From positions 1 through 46,363 of the forward strand of contig JAZRUJ010000002.1 of the NCBI GenBank assembly GCA_045652445.1: a stretch of 46,363 bases of DNA, given 5' to 3'. This DNA is from RGIG995 sp045652445. Lineage in GTDB: Bacteria; Bacillota; Clostridia; Oscillospirales; UBA644. A program made the position numbers and the translations under genes. This document shows positions 19,265 through 28,950 of this stretch, piece by piece. How positions within the stretch are numbered: the stretch's first letter is position 1; every line of letters starts with the position of its first letter. Below the pieces are notes generated by a model. The model did no database searches. It had not been told where the DNA came from and saw only the letters and a list, made by a program, of their open reading frames with translations.

Positions 19265-21334
19265 ATGAGCAACATGGATCAGAAGTACGAGGCGTTGTTT
19301 ACGCCTTGGAAAATTGGCAACGTGGAAATCAAAAACCGCATCGTGATGTGTCCTATGGGGGGGACGTCTCTGTTTGGTTGGTTTGAATTGACCGGTTGCC
19401 ACTTTGATAAAGAAGCTGCAAAATTATTTCTGGAACGGGCAAACAACAACGTGGGGCTGATTATCCCCGGGATTGCTCCTTTGCGGGACACTTTTTGGGG
19501 AAAATGGCTTTGGCAGAACCCCAAAATGTTTGAAGATCTGAAAGACTTTATGGACGAAATTCATAAGACCGGTGCCAAGCTGTTTATTCAGCTGACGGCG
19601 GGAATGGGGCGGTCTTGGGCGATTACCGAATTGGTCGCACCCTTGCACAAAAACAAGATTACCCGTGCCATTGTTAAGCCCATCATTGACACTTCTCATG
19701 AATTGGCTTGTCCTTCTCCTCAAAAATCCCGTTGGGCACATGATATTGAATGCCCCGAAATGACCGTAGAACAGATTCACGAAATCATTGAAGCCTTTGC
19801 AAAAACCGCAAAATTGTGCAAAGAAGCCGGCGTTGACGGGGTGGAAGTTCACGCGGTGCACGAAGGATATTTGTTGGATCAGTTCGCCATTGAATTTTTC
19901 AACAAACGTACCGACGAATACGGCGGAAGTTTTGAAAATCGCTATCGCTTTGCCGCCGAGGTGGTAAAAGCCATCAAAGAATCCTGTGGGGAAGATTATC
20001 CCGTTTCTCTGCGGTATTCCGTAGAATCCAAAATGAAAGGATTCTGCGAAGGTGCCATGCCCGGAGAAGATTACGTAGAAGTGGGGCGGAATATGGAAGA
20101 ATCCGAACGTGCCGCCAAGTATTTGCAGGATGCCGGATACGATATGCTTAATGCGGACAATGGTACCTACGACTCTTGGTATTGGGCTCATCCCCCCATG
20201 TACATGCCGGAAAACTGCAACCTGGAAGACGTGGCTCACATTAAGAAATTTGTGGATATTCCTGTAGTTTGTGCCGGTCGAATGGATATGGAAACCGGTG
20301 CGAAAGCCGTGGCGGAAGGTCGCATCGACGGGGTGGGTGTTGCCCGTCAGTTCTTGGTAGACCCTGCCTGGATTACCAAGATGATTGAAGATCGCCTGGA
20401 AGACATTAAACCTTGTATTTGCTGTCATTCCGGCTGTTTCAACTTCTCCTCTTCCAAGGGTCATGCAAATACCCAGGATTTGACCGACACCATGGGACTT
20501 GCCCGGTGTGCTTTGAATCCCGAAACCATGCAGTCCAAGAAATATCGGGTTGCTCCCGCGAAAAAATCCAAGAAGATTGCCGTGATCGGCGGCGGAATCG
20601 GTGGGATGGAAGCCGCAATTTTGTGTGCAAAACGCGGTCATAAGGTAACTTTGTATGAAAAGAGCGATAAGCTGGGCGGTGTGTTTATTGCCGCTGCTGC
20701 ACCTTCCTTTAAAGAAAAGGATAAGGATTTGATCGCTTGGTATATCCGAGAACTGTCCAAACAACCCATCGAAGTGAAGATGAACACGGAAGTAACCGAC
20801 CTGAAATCTCTGGATGCGGACGAAATTATCGTTGCTACCGGGGCGGTTGCGAAAAATATCCCTGTCAAGGGTGCGGATACCGCCGTAGAAGCGGTGGATT
20901 ATCTTTTGGGGAACAAGACCGTGGGCGAAAACGTCGTTGTTGTGGGCGGCGGTTTGACCGGTTGTGAAATTGCCTACGATCTGTACCTCAACGGCAAAAA
21001 GCCCGTCCTTGTGGAAATGCAGGACGACCTGATTGTCGGTAAGGGAATTTGCCTTGCAAATACCAGCTTTTTGCGGGATTTCTTTAAGACCAACAAAGTT
21101 CCCGTTTATTTGGAAACCGCCCTGTGTGAAATCGGGGACGGCTCCGTTACTTTGAAAGACAAAGAAGGCAAAATTTTCACCGTGGATACCGATTCGGTCA
21201 TTCTGTCGGTGGGATATAACCCCGCTCCTGTAGCCAACAAATCCAAGCACGTTCACGTCATCGGCGATGCCGCCAAAGTAGGCAACCTGCGGACGGTCAT
21301 CTGGGGTGCTTGGGATGTTGCGATGAAACTTTGA
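19265..21334 (+). CDS. Old yellow enzyme-family FMN/FAD/Fe-S oxidoreductase (BaiCD/BaiH-like)
   Basis: A 689-residue enoate reductase of the 2,4-dienoyl-CoA reductase / BaiCD type. Residues 1-390 form the FMN barrel (FTPWKIGNVEIKNRIVMCPM, GVDGVEVHAVHEGYLLDQF, DEYGGSFENRYRF). CICCHSGCF and a later Cys bind a 4Fe-4S cluster. From about 435 the FAD domain starts with IAVIGGGIGGMEAAIL and has a second dinucleotide motif VVVGGGLTGCEIAYDL. It reduces activated C=C bonds with NAD(P)H. The start at 19265 follows AAAGGA; the frame is open to 18968 but crosses a tRNA relic. It is 28 bases before an aconitase X gene, so its substrate may come from the same pathway. Confidence 0.88.
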   Translation: MSNMDQKYEALFTPWKIGNVEIKNRIVMCPMGGTSLFGWFELTGCHFDKEAAKLFLERANNNVGLIIPGIAPLRDTFWGKWLWQNPKMFEDLKDFMDEIHKTGAKLFIQLTAGMGRSWAITELVAPLHKNKITRAIVKPIIDTSHELACPSPQKSRWAHDIECPEMTVEQIHEIIEAFAKTAKLCKEAGVDGVEVHAVHEGYLLDQFAIEFFNKRTDEYGGSFENRYRFAAEVVKAIKESCGEDYPVSLRYSVESKMKGFCEGAMPGEDYVEVGRNMEESERAAKYLQDAGYDMLNADNGTYDSWYWAHPPMYMPENCNLEDVAHIKKFVDIPVVCAGRMDMETGAKAVAEGRIDGVGVARQFLVDPAWITKMIEDRLEDIKPCICCHSGCFNFSSSKGHANTQDLTDTMGLARCALNPETMQSKKYRVAPAKKSKKIAVIGGGIGGMEAAILCAKRGHKVTLYEKSDKLGGVFIAAAAPSFKEKDKDLIAWYIRELSKQPIEVKMNTEVTDLKSLDADEIIVATGAVAKNIPVKGADTAVEAVDYLLGNKTVGENVVVVGGGLTGCEIAYDLYLNGKKPVLVEMQDDLIVGKGICLANTSFLRDFFKTNKVPVYLETALCEIGDGSVTLKDKEGKIFTVDTDSVILSVGYNPAPVANKSKHVHVIGDAAKVGNLRTVIWGAWDVAMKL

Positions 21335-21362
21335 TTTTGAAGAAAAAAGAAAGGGTTTTATT

Positions 21363-22640
21363 ATGATTCTTACCAAAGAACAACAGGCGATTTTGGACGG
21401 CGAACAAGGGGAAACTCTTGCCAAAGTCATGAAAACGCTGGTGATGTACGGCGACGCTTTCCAAGCGGAAAAATTGGTCCCCATCACCTCGAAATACAAT
21501 CATTTGGTTACTTCTTTCGGCTTGAAAGTTATGTCTCCGGTCTATGATTTAATGCAACAAATTTTGGATGCAGGCGTCTCTTCCGGACAGAAATTTTCCG
21601 TAGACCCCCGCCCCATTGACAAGAACGTTCCCGCGAATTTCCTGCAGAATTTGGTCTTTAACAAGTTCATGTATTGCAAGCAGAGTTTCTATGAAGATCA
21701 GTTGAATCAACTGGGCTTGATGAGCGAAGACGCCTTTACCTGTACCTGTTATATGGACGAAGTGGGCAACAAACCGCAAAAGGGCGAAATTCTGTCCTGG
21801 GCAGAATCCAGTGCGGTGGTTTATGCAAACTCCGTTCTTGGTGCCAGATGCAACCGGAACTCCGGGATTATTGATATCATGGGTTCCATCGTGGGCTACG
21901 TCCCCTATTTCGGCCTTTTGACCGACGAGGGGCGGAAAGCCACTTGGGTGGTCAAGGTGCAGACCACCAAGAAGCCCGAAGCACAACTTCTCGGCTCTGC
22001 CATTGGCATGAAAGTCATGGAAGACGTTCCCTATGTGGTTGGCTTGGATGCTTGGATCGGCAACGAATTGAACGATTCTGCTTGTGCTTACCTGAAAGAT
22101 TTTGGGGCTGCTACCGCCTCCAACGGGGCTGTGGGTCTGTATCACATCGCAAACCTTACTCCCGAAGCCGTGGAACAGGGAGAAAGCCTGATTTGTGAGG
22201 GTGCAAAGGAATATATTATCGACGATGCGGAACTGGAACGGGTGCAGAAAAACTATCCCGTCATCTGGAAAAAACCCGACGCTACCCCCAAGCTTTGCTT
22301 TGTGGGTTGCCCCCATTTGTCCCTGGAACAGTTGAAGACCTGGACGGTCAATCTGGAAGCTGCGTTGCAACAAAACGGCAAAAAGAAAGTGACCATTCCC
22401 ACCGTCTTTACCGCGGCTCCTGCCGTGCTTCGTGCCTTTAACGAAACCGAATACGCCCCTCGCCTGAAAGCCACCGGCGTTATCACTTCGTATATCTGCC
22501 CCCTGATGTATATGAACAATCCTCTTTGTAAGAAGATGCCGGTTATCACGTCTTCCAACAAATTGCGTACCTACACCAGTGCAAGGTATTACACCGACGG
22601 AGAAATTCTCCAAACCATCACAGGAGGGAAGAAAGCATGA
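21363..22640 (+). CDS. Aconitase X, catalytic (large) subunit
   Basis: A 425-residue DUF521/AcnX catalytic protein. Signature parts are LVPITSKYNHLVTSFGLKVM, the cysteine region MSEDAFTCTCYMDEVGNKPQ, the Asn-Ser-Val-Leu-Gly-Ala-Arg-Cys-Asn-Arg stretch with SGIIDIMG, and CPHLSLEQL. Known AcnX enzymes are Fe-S dehydratases acting on cis-3-hydroxy-L-proline or mevalonate 5-phosphate. It overlaps the small subunit by four bases. With the upstream reductase it may form a short catabolic path; which substrate is used cannot be read here. Confidence 0.9.
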   Translation: MILTKEQQAILDGEQGETLAKVMKTLVMYGDAFQAEKLVPITSKYNHLVTSFGLKVMSPVYDLMQQILDAGVSSGQKFSVDPRPIDKNVPANFLQNLVFNKFMYCKQSFYEDQLNQLGLMSEDAFTCTCYMDEVGNKPQKGEILSWAESSAVVYANSVLGARCNRNSGIIDIMGSIVGYVPYFGLLTDEGRKATWVVKVQTTKKPEAQLLGSAIGMKVMEDVPYVVGLDAWIGNELNDSACAYLKDFGAATASNGAVGLYHIANLTPEAVEQGESLICEGAKEYIIDDAELERVQKNYPVIWKKPDATPKLCFVGCPHLSLEQLKTWTVNLEAALQQNGKKKVTIPTVFTAAPAVLRAFNETEYAPRLKATGVITSYICPLMYMNNPLCKKMPVITSSNKLRTYTSARYYTDGEILQTITGGKKA

Positions 22641-23083
22641 AACAGTTTCAAGGAAGAGTCGTAACTCCCGGACAGGTCACCGCGGAAGCGGTCGTCACCA
22701 CCGAAGGGTTCAACACCCTCGCTTCGTTCCAAATGGCGTTGCAGTTTGGGGATAAAGAAGTAAAATGCGGAGACCAGAGCAATCGCCAACTGTACGGAAA
22801 ATCCCTGTTGGGTAAGGCTTTGTGCCTGCCTCAAACCATTGGTTCCACGACCGGGGGCTTGGTTTTGTATTGTGCTTGTTCTCTGAAGAAAAATCCTGCT
22901 TGTATGTTGTTTTCCGGACCCATAGACTCTCTGGCGGCTGCCGGGGCAGTTTTGGCAGATGTCTGGGTGGACGGCGTGACTATGCCCGTAGTGGATTGTT
23001 TGGGGGATGAGTTTCTCAACTACGTAAAGGACGGCATGGAAATTACTGTAAAAGACGGCGGAATCGTGGAAGTGAACGGTTAA
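22637..23083 (+). CDS. Aconitase X, swivel (small) subunit
   Basis: A 148-residue DUF126/AcnX swivelling domain: KQFQGRVVTPGQVTAEAVVT at the start, then DQSNRQLYGKSLLGKALCLP, the serine/glycine loop TIGSTTGGLVLYCACSLKKN and GPIDSLAAAGAVLADVWVDG. In other bacteria and archaea this domain is either fused to, or encoded just beside, the catalytic subunit. The ATGA overlap with the large subunit indicates a fixed ratio. A terminator follows 66 bases after the stop. Confidence 0.9.
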   Translation: MKQFQGRVVTPGQVTAEAVVTTEGFNTLASFQMALQFGDKEVKCGDQSNRQLYGKSLLGKALCLPQTIGSTTGGLVLYCACSLKKNPACMLFSGPIDSLAAAGAVLADVWVDGVTMPVVDCLGDEFLNYVKDGMEITVKDGGIVEVNG

Positions 23084-23148
23084 TTTTAATCTGTATAACG
23101 CTCTGTTTCAGCCCGAAACACAGTTTGTAAAAGAAAAGTAATCTTTGG

Positions 23149-23189
23149 AATCTGCTCTTTCTCTTGACAGGGATAGAGCAGATTTTTTT
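23149..23189 (+). terminator. Terminator of the OYE-AcnX operon
   Basis: AATCTGCTCT/AGAGCAGATT stem with a 16-base loop and a T run. The rest of 23190-23347 is AT-rich without a recognisable gene. Confidence 0.85.
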
Positions 23190-23347
23190 GCTTCTTTTAT
23201 GATCAACATGTGGTTTTTGAAATTACAAATGCAAAAAAACAAAAAACGGGAATATACCAAAAAAAGGTGCCAAAGGGAGAGAGTGGCAATTTGCACAAAA
23301 GAAAATCAAGAAATCGAAACATTTTTTTTACTTTTTCATGAACTCTC

Positions 23348-23377
23348 TTGACTTTTTTCTCTCTCGCGTGCTATAAT
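23348..23377 (+). promoter_or_regulatory. Promoter of the beta-helix surface protein
   Basis: TTGACT (23348-23353) and TATAAT (23372-23377) with an 18-base spacer, 63 bases before the start codon. Confidence 0.75.
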
Positions 23378-23440
23378 TGATGCATAAATATAAGATTGAC
23401 CTTATTAATTATAAAAGAACACACAAACAGGAGAGAGACT

Positions 23441-26400
23441 ATGAAAAAGAGAGTGGCCCTAATTTGTTCCATCGCTATGGTGCTGATTGCAATCGGCTGC
23501 GTCGTTGCGATCCCCAACTTTGCGGACGTTTCGCTGCACGCGACAGAGGCCGGAAGTATCACCTTCGAGGAACCTTCCGACACTTCCCATATCATTCAGG
23601 ATACGGATGCGACCGATGGGGCGGCTACTTCGTATGATGTGGACGATGGGTCCAGTTCCTACAACGCGCAAACCGACCAGATTGTCATGAACAACGACGA
23701 CAGCCTGACCCCCGACAACTTGGGCGAAGGTTCTGCCATCGTGATTGTGGACGGAACCGGTACGAACCGACTTCCCCTCGGGACAGCCCATCAATATCCC
23801 GATGCCACCGCTCCTGTTTTGTCGATTGACGTTCAGGGGAACGTTACGGTGTTGGCTTCCTTGGAAGTGCAGAGCATTTCTTCCGAAGCGGGTTTGGCTT
23901 TGACCATTCCTGCGGATGTAACGGTCACCGCCCAATCGGTTACCGCCGTAGAAGACATTTCCATTTCCGGTGCCGGCACGCTGACTGTCAACGGAACCGG
24001 TATTTCTTCCGAAGGTGGGGTTACCATTGAGGGGGTATCGGTCTCCGCTTCGTCGATTTATGGGACGGGAGATGTTTCCATTTCCGGTGCCGGCACGTTG
24101 GCTGTCAACGGAACCGGCATTTCTTCCCAGGGTGCGATTTCCCTTAACGGTGTTTCCGGTACCGTAGTATCTACGGAAAACGGCATTTCCGGTTCTTCGG
24201 TTGCAATCACCGGCGGGGACTTGACGGTTTCTACGGTGAACGGTGGACTTGTTTCTTCTACCGCCATTTCTATTTCCGGCGGAACGGTAACGGCATCGGC
24301 AACGAACGGCGGTGCTATCGTTGCTGCTCAATCCGTGACGATTTCCAATGCAACGGTGAATTTGGGTTCCCAGTCCGATAGAACTTTCCAGGGAATTTCT
24401 GCGGGCGAAGACATAACTGTTTCGGAAAATTCTCAAGTTACCATTTATTCTTTCGCCGATGGTGTGGAAAGTAAAGACGGCGAGGTTTCTATCTCTGCTA
24501 CCGTTACCGTGGATACGGCGATGGGATTCGGCATAAAGGCACCTTCCCTGACGATGGAAAGCGGGACTCTCTACGTTACTGTCGGAACAAATGGAACAGG
24601 GGAAGCCCTCCAAGTTCTTGGAGCCGGCGGATTGAACCTTTTGGGCGGGGAAACGGTTGTTACCACCCATGGGGAAGTTTCTTCTATCAGTCTGAGCCAC
24701 GGTTTGTTTGCACTTTCCGGATCTGCAAAACTTTCCGTTTATCATCTGGGGGCTTCCAATGGTGGAGCAATCACCAGTAGTTCCGGAAACTTCAGCGTTT
24801 CGGACAATGCAAAAGTTTATCTTTATCATCAATCTACCCGGGGTATTCAGCTTTCCTCCGGTGCATTGAATGTTTCTGGCGGACAGTTGGAAATTTATTC
24901 TGCTTCCGAAAGCGGCATTCCCTTGGGCGGTGCTGCTTCTTATAGCTTTACCGGAGGCGTGGTTCTGTTCCATGCTCCCAACAAAGCAATTCTAGATACC
25001 GATGTAATCGGCACCATAGAAAATGCATATTTTGTAGGGAATACCGGTATTCGTACCTTTACCGCACCTGCAGACGCCACCACGGCCTATGACCGTGCCT
25101 GGGACGATGCAAGTAATTCCACTTGGATGTATTGGTCTGAAAAAGCTTCGTACCAATATTATAACAATAAGGTAGACAACTATCCCGGCGTTTTGATGTC
25201 CAAGGACGAAAGCTACGTCTTTACCGCACCTCTTGCCACCGACCACAATGAACATCTTTTGGTGGGGCAAGATGTCTTTGACGGATCTGCGGAGACCTTG
25301 GCCAAGAATGCCGTCCGGAAATTTTCCACGGCTCCCGTAATCGAATTTGCAGATGTGGAAGATAAATATGCCGGCGTTTCCTGGGACTTCAACGGGGAAT
25401 ACGGCTTGAACTTTGAATACATCAAAGAAGATGACGATGCCGAGGGACGATGGTTTGTTGTAGGCAACAACGAAAAACCCGCCGTGGTTCAAGTGATCAA
25501 CGAAGGGGACGTGAAGATTCTCGTTGATCTCCGCTATTCGGAAAACGAAGAGTCTGCTTTGTTCGGAGATTTCGACGTTTCTTGGGCTACTACTCTGGGC
25601 GGTGTTCCTGCGACGAAACATTCTTCCGGAGACGGCTATTTGTTAAGCAAGAGCAACGCTCTTAACTTTACGCTGAACATTACCGGCGAACCCCAGGAAG
25701 AAATGAACGGCGTGGTTGCAGGAACCTTGACCATTTACCTGGCCACGTTCATGGAATACGACAAAAATATAGATCATACGATTCTTGCTGCAAATGCCGC
25801 AACGGGTACCGTTGAAATTTACGATTTGGACGATCTTTTGACTCGGATTGATTTTAATAACTTGGATCGATACAGAAAGCCTGACGGTTCTTATGAGTTG
25901 GTCGTGAATGATATTACCGAATTCCGTGACAGTACTCGCTACAGCACAAAGTTGATGTCTTGGAATGGAAGAGAAGAAGTACAGTTCAGTGGTATTGACG
26001 ATTCTCTGACCGCCGCTAAGATGCGGAAGGTGAAAAACGATAAGTGGGCATCCGGCGAAGGGAAGACGATGCTTGTTACAACGTCTTCCAATAGTATGGG
26101 TGATATTTGTATCTTTTTCGTTAATGATGAAACCGGGGAAATTACCGCTTCTTATAAGTTCTGGGCAATTGAAACCAACGGGGACGGTCCTCATGATTTG
26201 GAAATCCTTCCCAACGGGGATTTGATTATTGCGACGACCAACGGAAAGTATTTGCTATATATTCGGTTGTCTCAAATGCAAAGTATTCCTTCTCACCCGT
26301 CTGCTTCAAATCGCGTGAATTTGTTTACGAGTTATTCTAATTACGTAACAAAATTGAACGTAACCGACGGTTCTGACGGTGCTCACGGTGTTTGTTATGT

Positions 26401-26932
26401 TCCCGGGGAAAACGGGCAAGTGGGTTATCTGTGGGTCTTGTCGGATAATCGCATCAGCAAAGTAAATATTGTAAATTACGGCAAGGAAAATACCAGCTTG
26501 GAATACTCCGGAGAGGTATGTAGTTTTTCGAACTATGACGATAAGGGGCACGCTCTTACTCCCATTCTCGGGGCTGAGGGATTGTTTACTTTCTCTGCGC
26601 ATAGCAATGTTTGGATTTTTGATTCTGTCAACATGAAAATTCTTCCCATGGATGATATTTATCAATGTGATAAAGATAACGGAATTTGTGGCAGTGAAGA
26701 TAATGTTGGCAACGTAAAAGGTATCGTCTATTTTGAAGATGGTACCGCAGTAATGCTTCCTGCTGGTTATAACGTTCAGGGGACTTCCAGTAGTACTGTT
26801 ACGCAAAACCATAGTTCCGGATTCCACATCGTTGTGTGGGTTGACGGTGTTCCCGTTCATATTAAGATTGCGGACAGAAGTCAAACTGCAGGGTTCTACA
26901 AAGTATTCCCCTATAGCAATAATTATCAATAA
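23441..26932 (+). CDS. Large secreted surface protein, beta-helix plus propeller-like domain
   Basis: A 1,163-residue exported protein. Residues 1-35 are a signal peptide (KKRVALICSIAMVLIAIGCV). Residues about 120-490 are short Gly/Ser/Thr-rich repeats such as DISISGAGTLTVNGTGISSE and DVSISGAGTLAVNGTGISSQ, the pattern of a right-handed beta-helix. Residues about 760-1160 look like a beta-propeller (HDLELLPNGDLIIATTNG, GAHGVCYVPGENGQVGYLWV), similar to DUF6528-type proteins. No LPxTG-like or membrane anchor is seen at the C-terminus. Start at 23441 after AGGAGAGAG. It may bind glycans or serve as an adhesin; this is inferred only from architecture. Confidence 0.7.
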   Translation: MKKRVALICSIAMVLIAIGCVVAIPNFADVSLHATEAGSITFEEPSDTSHIIQDTDATDGAATSYDVDDGSSSYNAQTDQIVMNNDDSLTPDNLGEGSAIVIVDGTGTNRLPLGTAHQYPDATAPVLSIDVQGNVTVLASLEVQSISSEAGLALTIPADVTVTAQSVTAVEDISISGAGTLTVNGTGISSEGGVTIEGVSVSASSIYGTGDVSISGAGTLAVNGTGISSQGAISLNGVSGTVVSTENGISGSSVAITGGDLTVSTVNGGLVSSTAISISGGTVTASATNGGAIVAAQSVTISNATVNLGSQSDRTFQGISAGEDITVSENSQVTIYSFADGVESKDGEVSISATVTVDTAMGFGIKAPSLTMESGTLYVTVGTNGTGEALQVLGAGGLNLLGGETVVTTHGEVSSISLSHGLFALSGSAKLSVYHLGASNGGAITSSSGNFSVSDNAKVYLYHQSTRGIQLSSGALNVSGGQLEIYSASESGIPLGGAASYSFTGGVVLFHAPNKAILDTDVIGTIENAYFVGNTGIRTFTAPADATTAYDRAWDDASNSTWMYWSEKASYQYYNNKVDNYPGVLMSKDESYVFTAPLATDHNEHLLVGQDVFDGSAETLAKNAVRKFSTAPVIEFADVEDKYAGVSWDFNGEYGLNFEYIKEDDDAEGRWFVVGNNEKPAVVQVINEGDVKILVDLRYSENEESALFGDFDVSWATTLGGVPATKHSSGDGYLLSKSNALNFTLNITGEPQEEMNGVVAGTLTIYLATFMEYDKNIDHTILAANAATGTVEIYDLDDLLTRIDFNNLDRYRKPDGSYELVVNDITEFRDSTRYSTKLMSWNGREEVQFSGIDDSLTAAKMRKVKNDKWASGEGKTMLVTTSSNSMGDICIFFVNDETGEITASYKFWAIETNGDGPHDLEILPNGDLIIATTNGKYLLYIRLSQMQSIPSHPSASNRVNLFTSYSNYVTKLNVTDGSDGAHGVCYVPGENGQVGYLWVLSDNRISKVNIVNYGKENTSLEYSGEVCSFSNYDDKGHALTPILGAEGLFTFSAHSNVWIFDSVNMKILPMDDIYQCDKDNGICGSEDNVGNVKGIVYFEDGTAVMLPAGYNVQGTSSSTVTQNHSSGFHIVVWVDGVPVHIKIADRSQTAGFYKVFPYSNNYQ

Positions 26933-26995
26933 TCGGTTTCTCTGCCTCCGGTTTGGGGGCGGGGAGCCTAATAAAAATAATTGAAGGAGTTTCCT

Positions 26996-27568
26996 ATGGG
27001 TGTTTCTTCCAAAGTGGCAGGAAGAACGATTGCCACAAGTACCATTATCATTATTATTTTATTGCTCATTCTGATTCTTTTGTTCGGAGCTGTCAGCATT
27101 TGGGCGTTGTTCTTCCGGGATAATTCTCCCGTGGTGGACGAAGGCCCCGGGATTCTTGCCCCCGACTATGCCCCTATGGATACGGACACCAACGCAACGG
27201 ATATCGAAAACGATAGCACCGATAAGTTGGACGCGCCCGAAGGGGGGAGTGCGGTGGGGATGAACTGGTCCCCCAACGTTGTGGTGGACTTGTCTGAAAA
27301 GACCATCGTTTTGATGTTCCAGAACCCCGGACGTTCTTTGAATAACATGGTGTTGCAGATTGCCGTTCAAGATACCCTGTTGGCACAGTCGGATCTGTTG
27401 ATTCCCGGCAAAATGCTCACCAAAATGCCCCTGAAAGAAGAAGCTATCTCCCAATTGCAAGTAGGGGGATATAACGGAAAGTTTATTGCTAGTTTCTATA
27501 ACCCGAATACCGGGGAAAAGAATATGGTAGACTCTGAAATTGCCGTCACCATTACCGTGGTGGAATAA
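26996..27568 (+). CDS. Single-pass membrane protein of the surface locus, paralogue A
   Basis: A 190-residue protein with a short cytoplasmic N-terminus, one strong membrane helix (IIIIILLLILILLFGAVSIW, about residues 18-40), an acidic Thr/Asp-rich linker and an extracellular beta-sandwich-like domain (IVLMFQNPGRSLNNMVLQIA, LLIPGKMLTKMPLKEEAI). The domain parallels that of the protein at 28441-28950, so the two are paralogues. ATG 26996 follows AAGGAG. It lies 63 bases after the beta-helix gene. It may be an assembly or anchoring factor for the secreted proteins around it. Confidence 0.65.
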   Translation: MGVSSKVAGRTIATSTIIIIILLLILILLFGAVSIWALFFRDNSPVVDEGPGILAPDYAPMDTDTNATDIENDSTDKLDAPEGGSAVGMNWSPNVVVDLSEKTIVLMFQNPGRSLNNMVLQIAVQDTLLAQSDLLIPGKMLTKMPLKEEAISQLQVGGYNGKFIASFYNPNTGEKNMVDSEIAVTITVVE

Positions 27569-27629
27569 AATTTTGAGAACACAATAGAAGAGGGAATGAC
27601 GATATCTCTTTTTCACAGTGATCGCAATA

Positions 27630-27659
27630 TTGTTTCCCTTTCCTATTCTGTACTATAAA
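27630..27659 (+). promoter_or_regulatory. Promoter of the small secreted protein
   Basis: TTGTTT (27630-27635) and TATAAA (27654-27659) with an 18-base spacer, about 35 bases before the ATG. Moderate match. Confidence 0.5.
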
Positions 27660-27694
27660 AAAAGAAAACTCAACAAAAAAGAGGAGATTTTATC

Positions 27695-28234
27695 ATGAAA
27701 AAAGTATTTGCATTGATTCTGACCCTCGCACTGATCGCTTCCATGGCAGTTGCTTCTTTTGCAGCTGTTACAACCAATGCTTCTCCCGATGCATTTGACG
27801 AGGAAAAAGAACTGACGGTTGAAATCGCAGAACTGATTGCTGCTGATACCGTTTACGCTGTTGTCGTTGCTTGGGATAGCGACCTCGTCTTCAACTACAA
27901 ACTGGGTGCCGTTGGTTCCTGGGATGCTGACAACCATCAGTACATCGATACCGACGCTGCTGATTGGACTGACAACGACGTTACCATCACTGTCACCAAC
28001 CACTCTAACGCCGACATCACCGCTGCTGTAACCGTTGTAAACAAGAATAACGGTACCGCTACCGTTGCTTGCGACAAAGCCGGTGCTCAGAAGATCGACA
28101 AGGCCGTTGAAGGTTCTGAATTCGATTCTGCTGATGCCGAAACCTTCACCCTGACTGCTTCCGGTGCTCCCGCTTCTTCTGCTGCAATTGCCGACGTTAC
28201 CGTTGATATCGCTGCATACGTTGTCTCTGAATAA
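27695..28234 (+). CDS. Small secreted protein, possible surface-structure subunit
   Basis: A 179-residue secreted protein with a classic signal peptide ending in ASFAA at about residue 23. The mature part is acidic and Ala/Thr/Val-rich with strand-like stretches KLGAVGSWDADNHQYIDTDA and DVTITVTNHSNADITAAVTV. The codon use is regular with strong preference for GCT and ACC, and the ribosome site GAGGAG is good, as for a highly expressed product. Between two membrane-anchored paralogues it may be the major subunit of a surface layer or fibre. No known pilin motif is visible. Confidence 0.6.
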   Translation: MKKVFALILTLALIASMAVASFAAVTTNASPDAFDEEKELTVEIAELIAADTVYAVVVAWDSDLVFNYKLGAVGSWDADNHQYIDTDAADWTDNDVTITVTNHSNADITAAVTVVNKNNGTATVACDKAGAQKIDKAVEGSEFDSADAETFTLTASGAPASSAAIADVTVDIAAYVVSE

Positions 28235-28440
28235 TTTGTCTTAAGAGGGGACCATTTAAGACTGTTTGAAGCAAATTTGCGATCGCTGTGAATGGAATCA
28301 TGCCGATTCGGGGGGAGCGACCTTCCCCTCGAATTGACCTCTGATCTGCATTCGTTCCATGGAACGGATGGAGATGAGAGCTTTTGATAAGATTTGATGA
28401 TTCGATTTTATATAAATCCCGAAAGGAAGTGTTTTATTCC
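28235..28440. other. Gene-free stretch with small inverted repeats
   Basis: About 200 bases without a supported gene. GTCTTAA/TTAAGAC at 28239-28263 and the palindrome CGTTCCATGGAACG at about 28352-28365 are visible. Neither has a T run, so they are processing or regulatory elements at most. Confidence 0.4.
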
Positions 28441-28950
28441 GTGAATAAAATCCAGCAAAAACGGTTGATTATGATCTTGGCGGGCGTGTGTGCCGTGTTT
28501 TTGATCGCCATGTGTGTTATCCTTGCTGTTTCCAGTCGGGAACCGGAACCTTTGCCTTTTTCTCCCCCGGAATTTGATTCCGCCGCCGTTGACGGTGTTC
28601 CCTCTGTCCCGGATGAATTGGGTTGGAATGAAATTTACAAAGACGGAATGTCCTTCCGCTCGTCTGTTTGCGGGGTCATCCGCATTAGCGATAATCGGGC
28701 GAAGATTTATTTTACCAACTATGAAGAAAACACCCTGTGGCTGAAAATTCGGGTCTTGGATTCCAAAGGAAATGTTTTAGGGGAAACGGGACTGATCAAG
28801 CCCGGACAATACCTTCCCGAAATTACCTTTAACAAGCTTCCTAAAAACGGCGAGAAAATCATGATGCGATTGATGTCCTACGTCCCGGAAACCTATCATA
28901 GCGGCGGTGCGGTATCTCTTTCCACCGTGGCAATCTTGGAGGGCAAATAA
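28441..28950 (+). CDS. Single-pass membrane protein of the surface locus, paralogue B
   Basis: A 169-residue protein with one N-terminal membrane helix (RLIMILAGVCAVFLIAMCVI), a Pro-rich linker and an extracellular domain (AKIYFTNYEENTLWLKIRVL, GLIKPGQYLPEITFNKLP) matching paralogue A at 26996. The GTG at 28441 is chosen because AAAGGAAG lies about 11 bases upstream; a TTG at 28384 has no ribosome site. Its stop shares one base with the next start (TAATG), so both are coupled. Likely a partner of the wall-anchor-like protein downstream. Confidence 0.6.
   Translation: MNKIQQKRLIMILAGVCAVFLIAMCVILAVSSREPEPLPFSPPEFDSAAVDGVPSVPDELGWNEIYKDGMSFRSSVCGVIRISDNRAKIYFTNYEENTLWLKIRVLDSKGNVLGETGLIKPGQYLPEITFNKLPKNGEKIMMRLMSYVPETYHSGGAVSLSTVAILEGK

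Noticed and set aside
19424..21499. 691-codon antisense frame
   Set aside because: It is the complement of the well-supported old yellow enzyme gene, without ribosome site or recognisable protein.
23459..24973. 504-codon antisense frame
   Set aside because: It mirrors the repetitive beta-helix coding region; low-complexity product.
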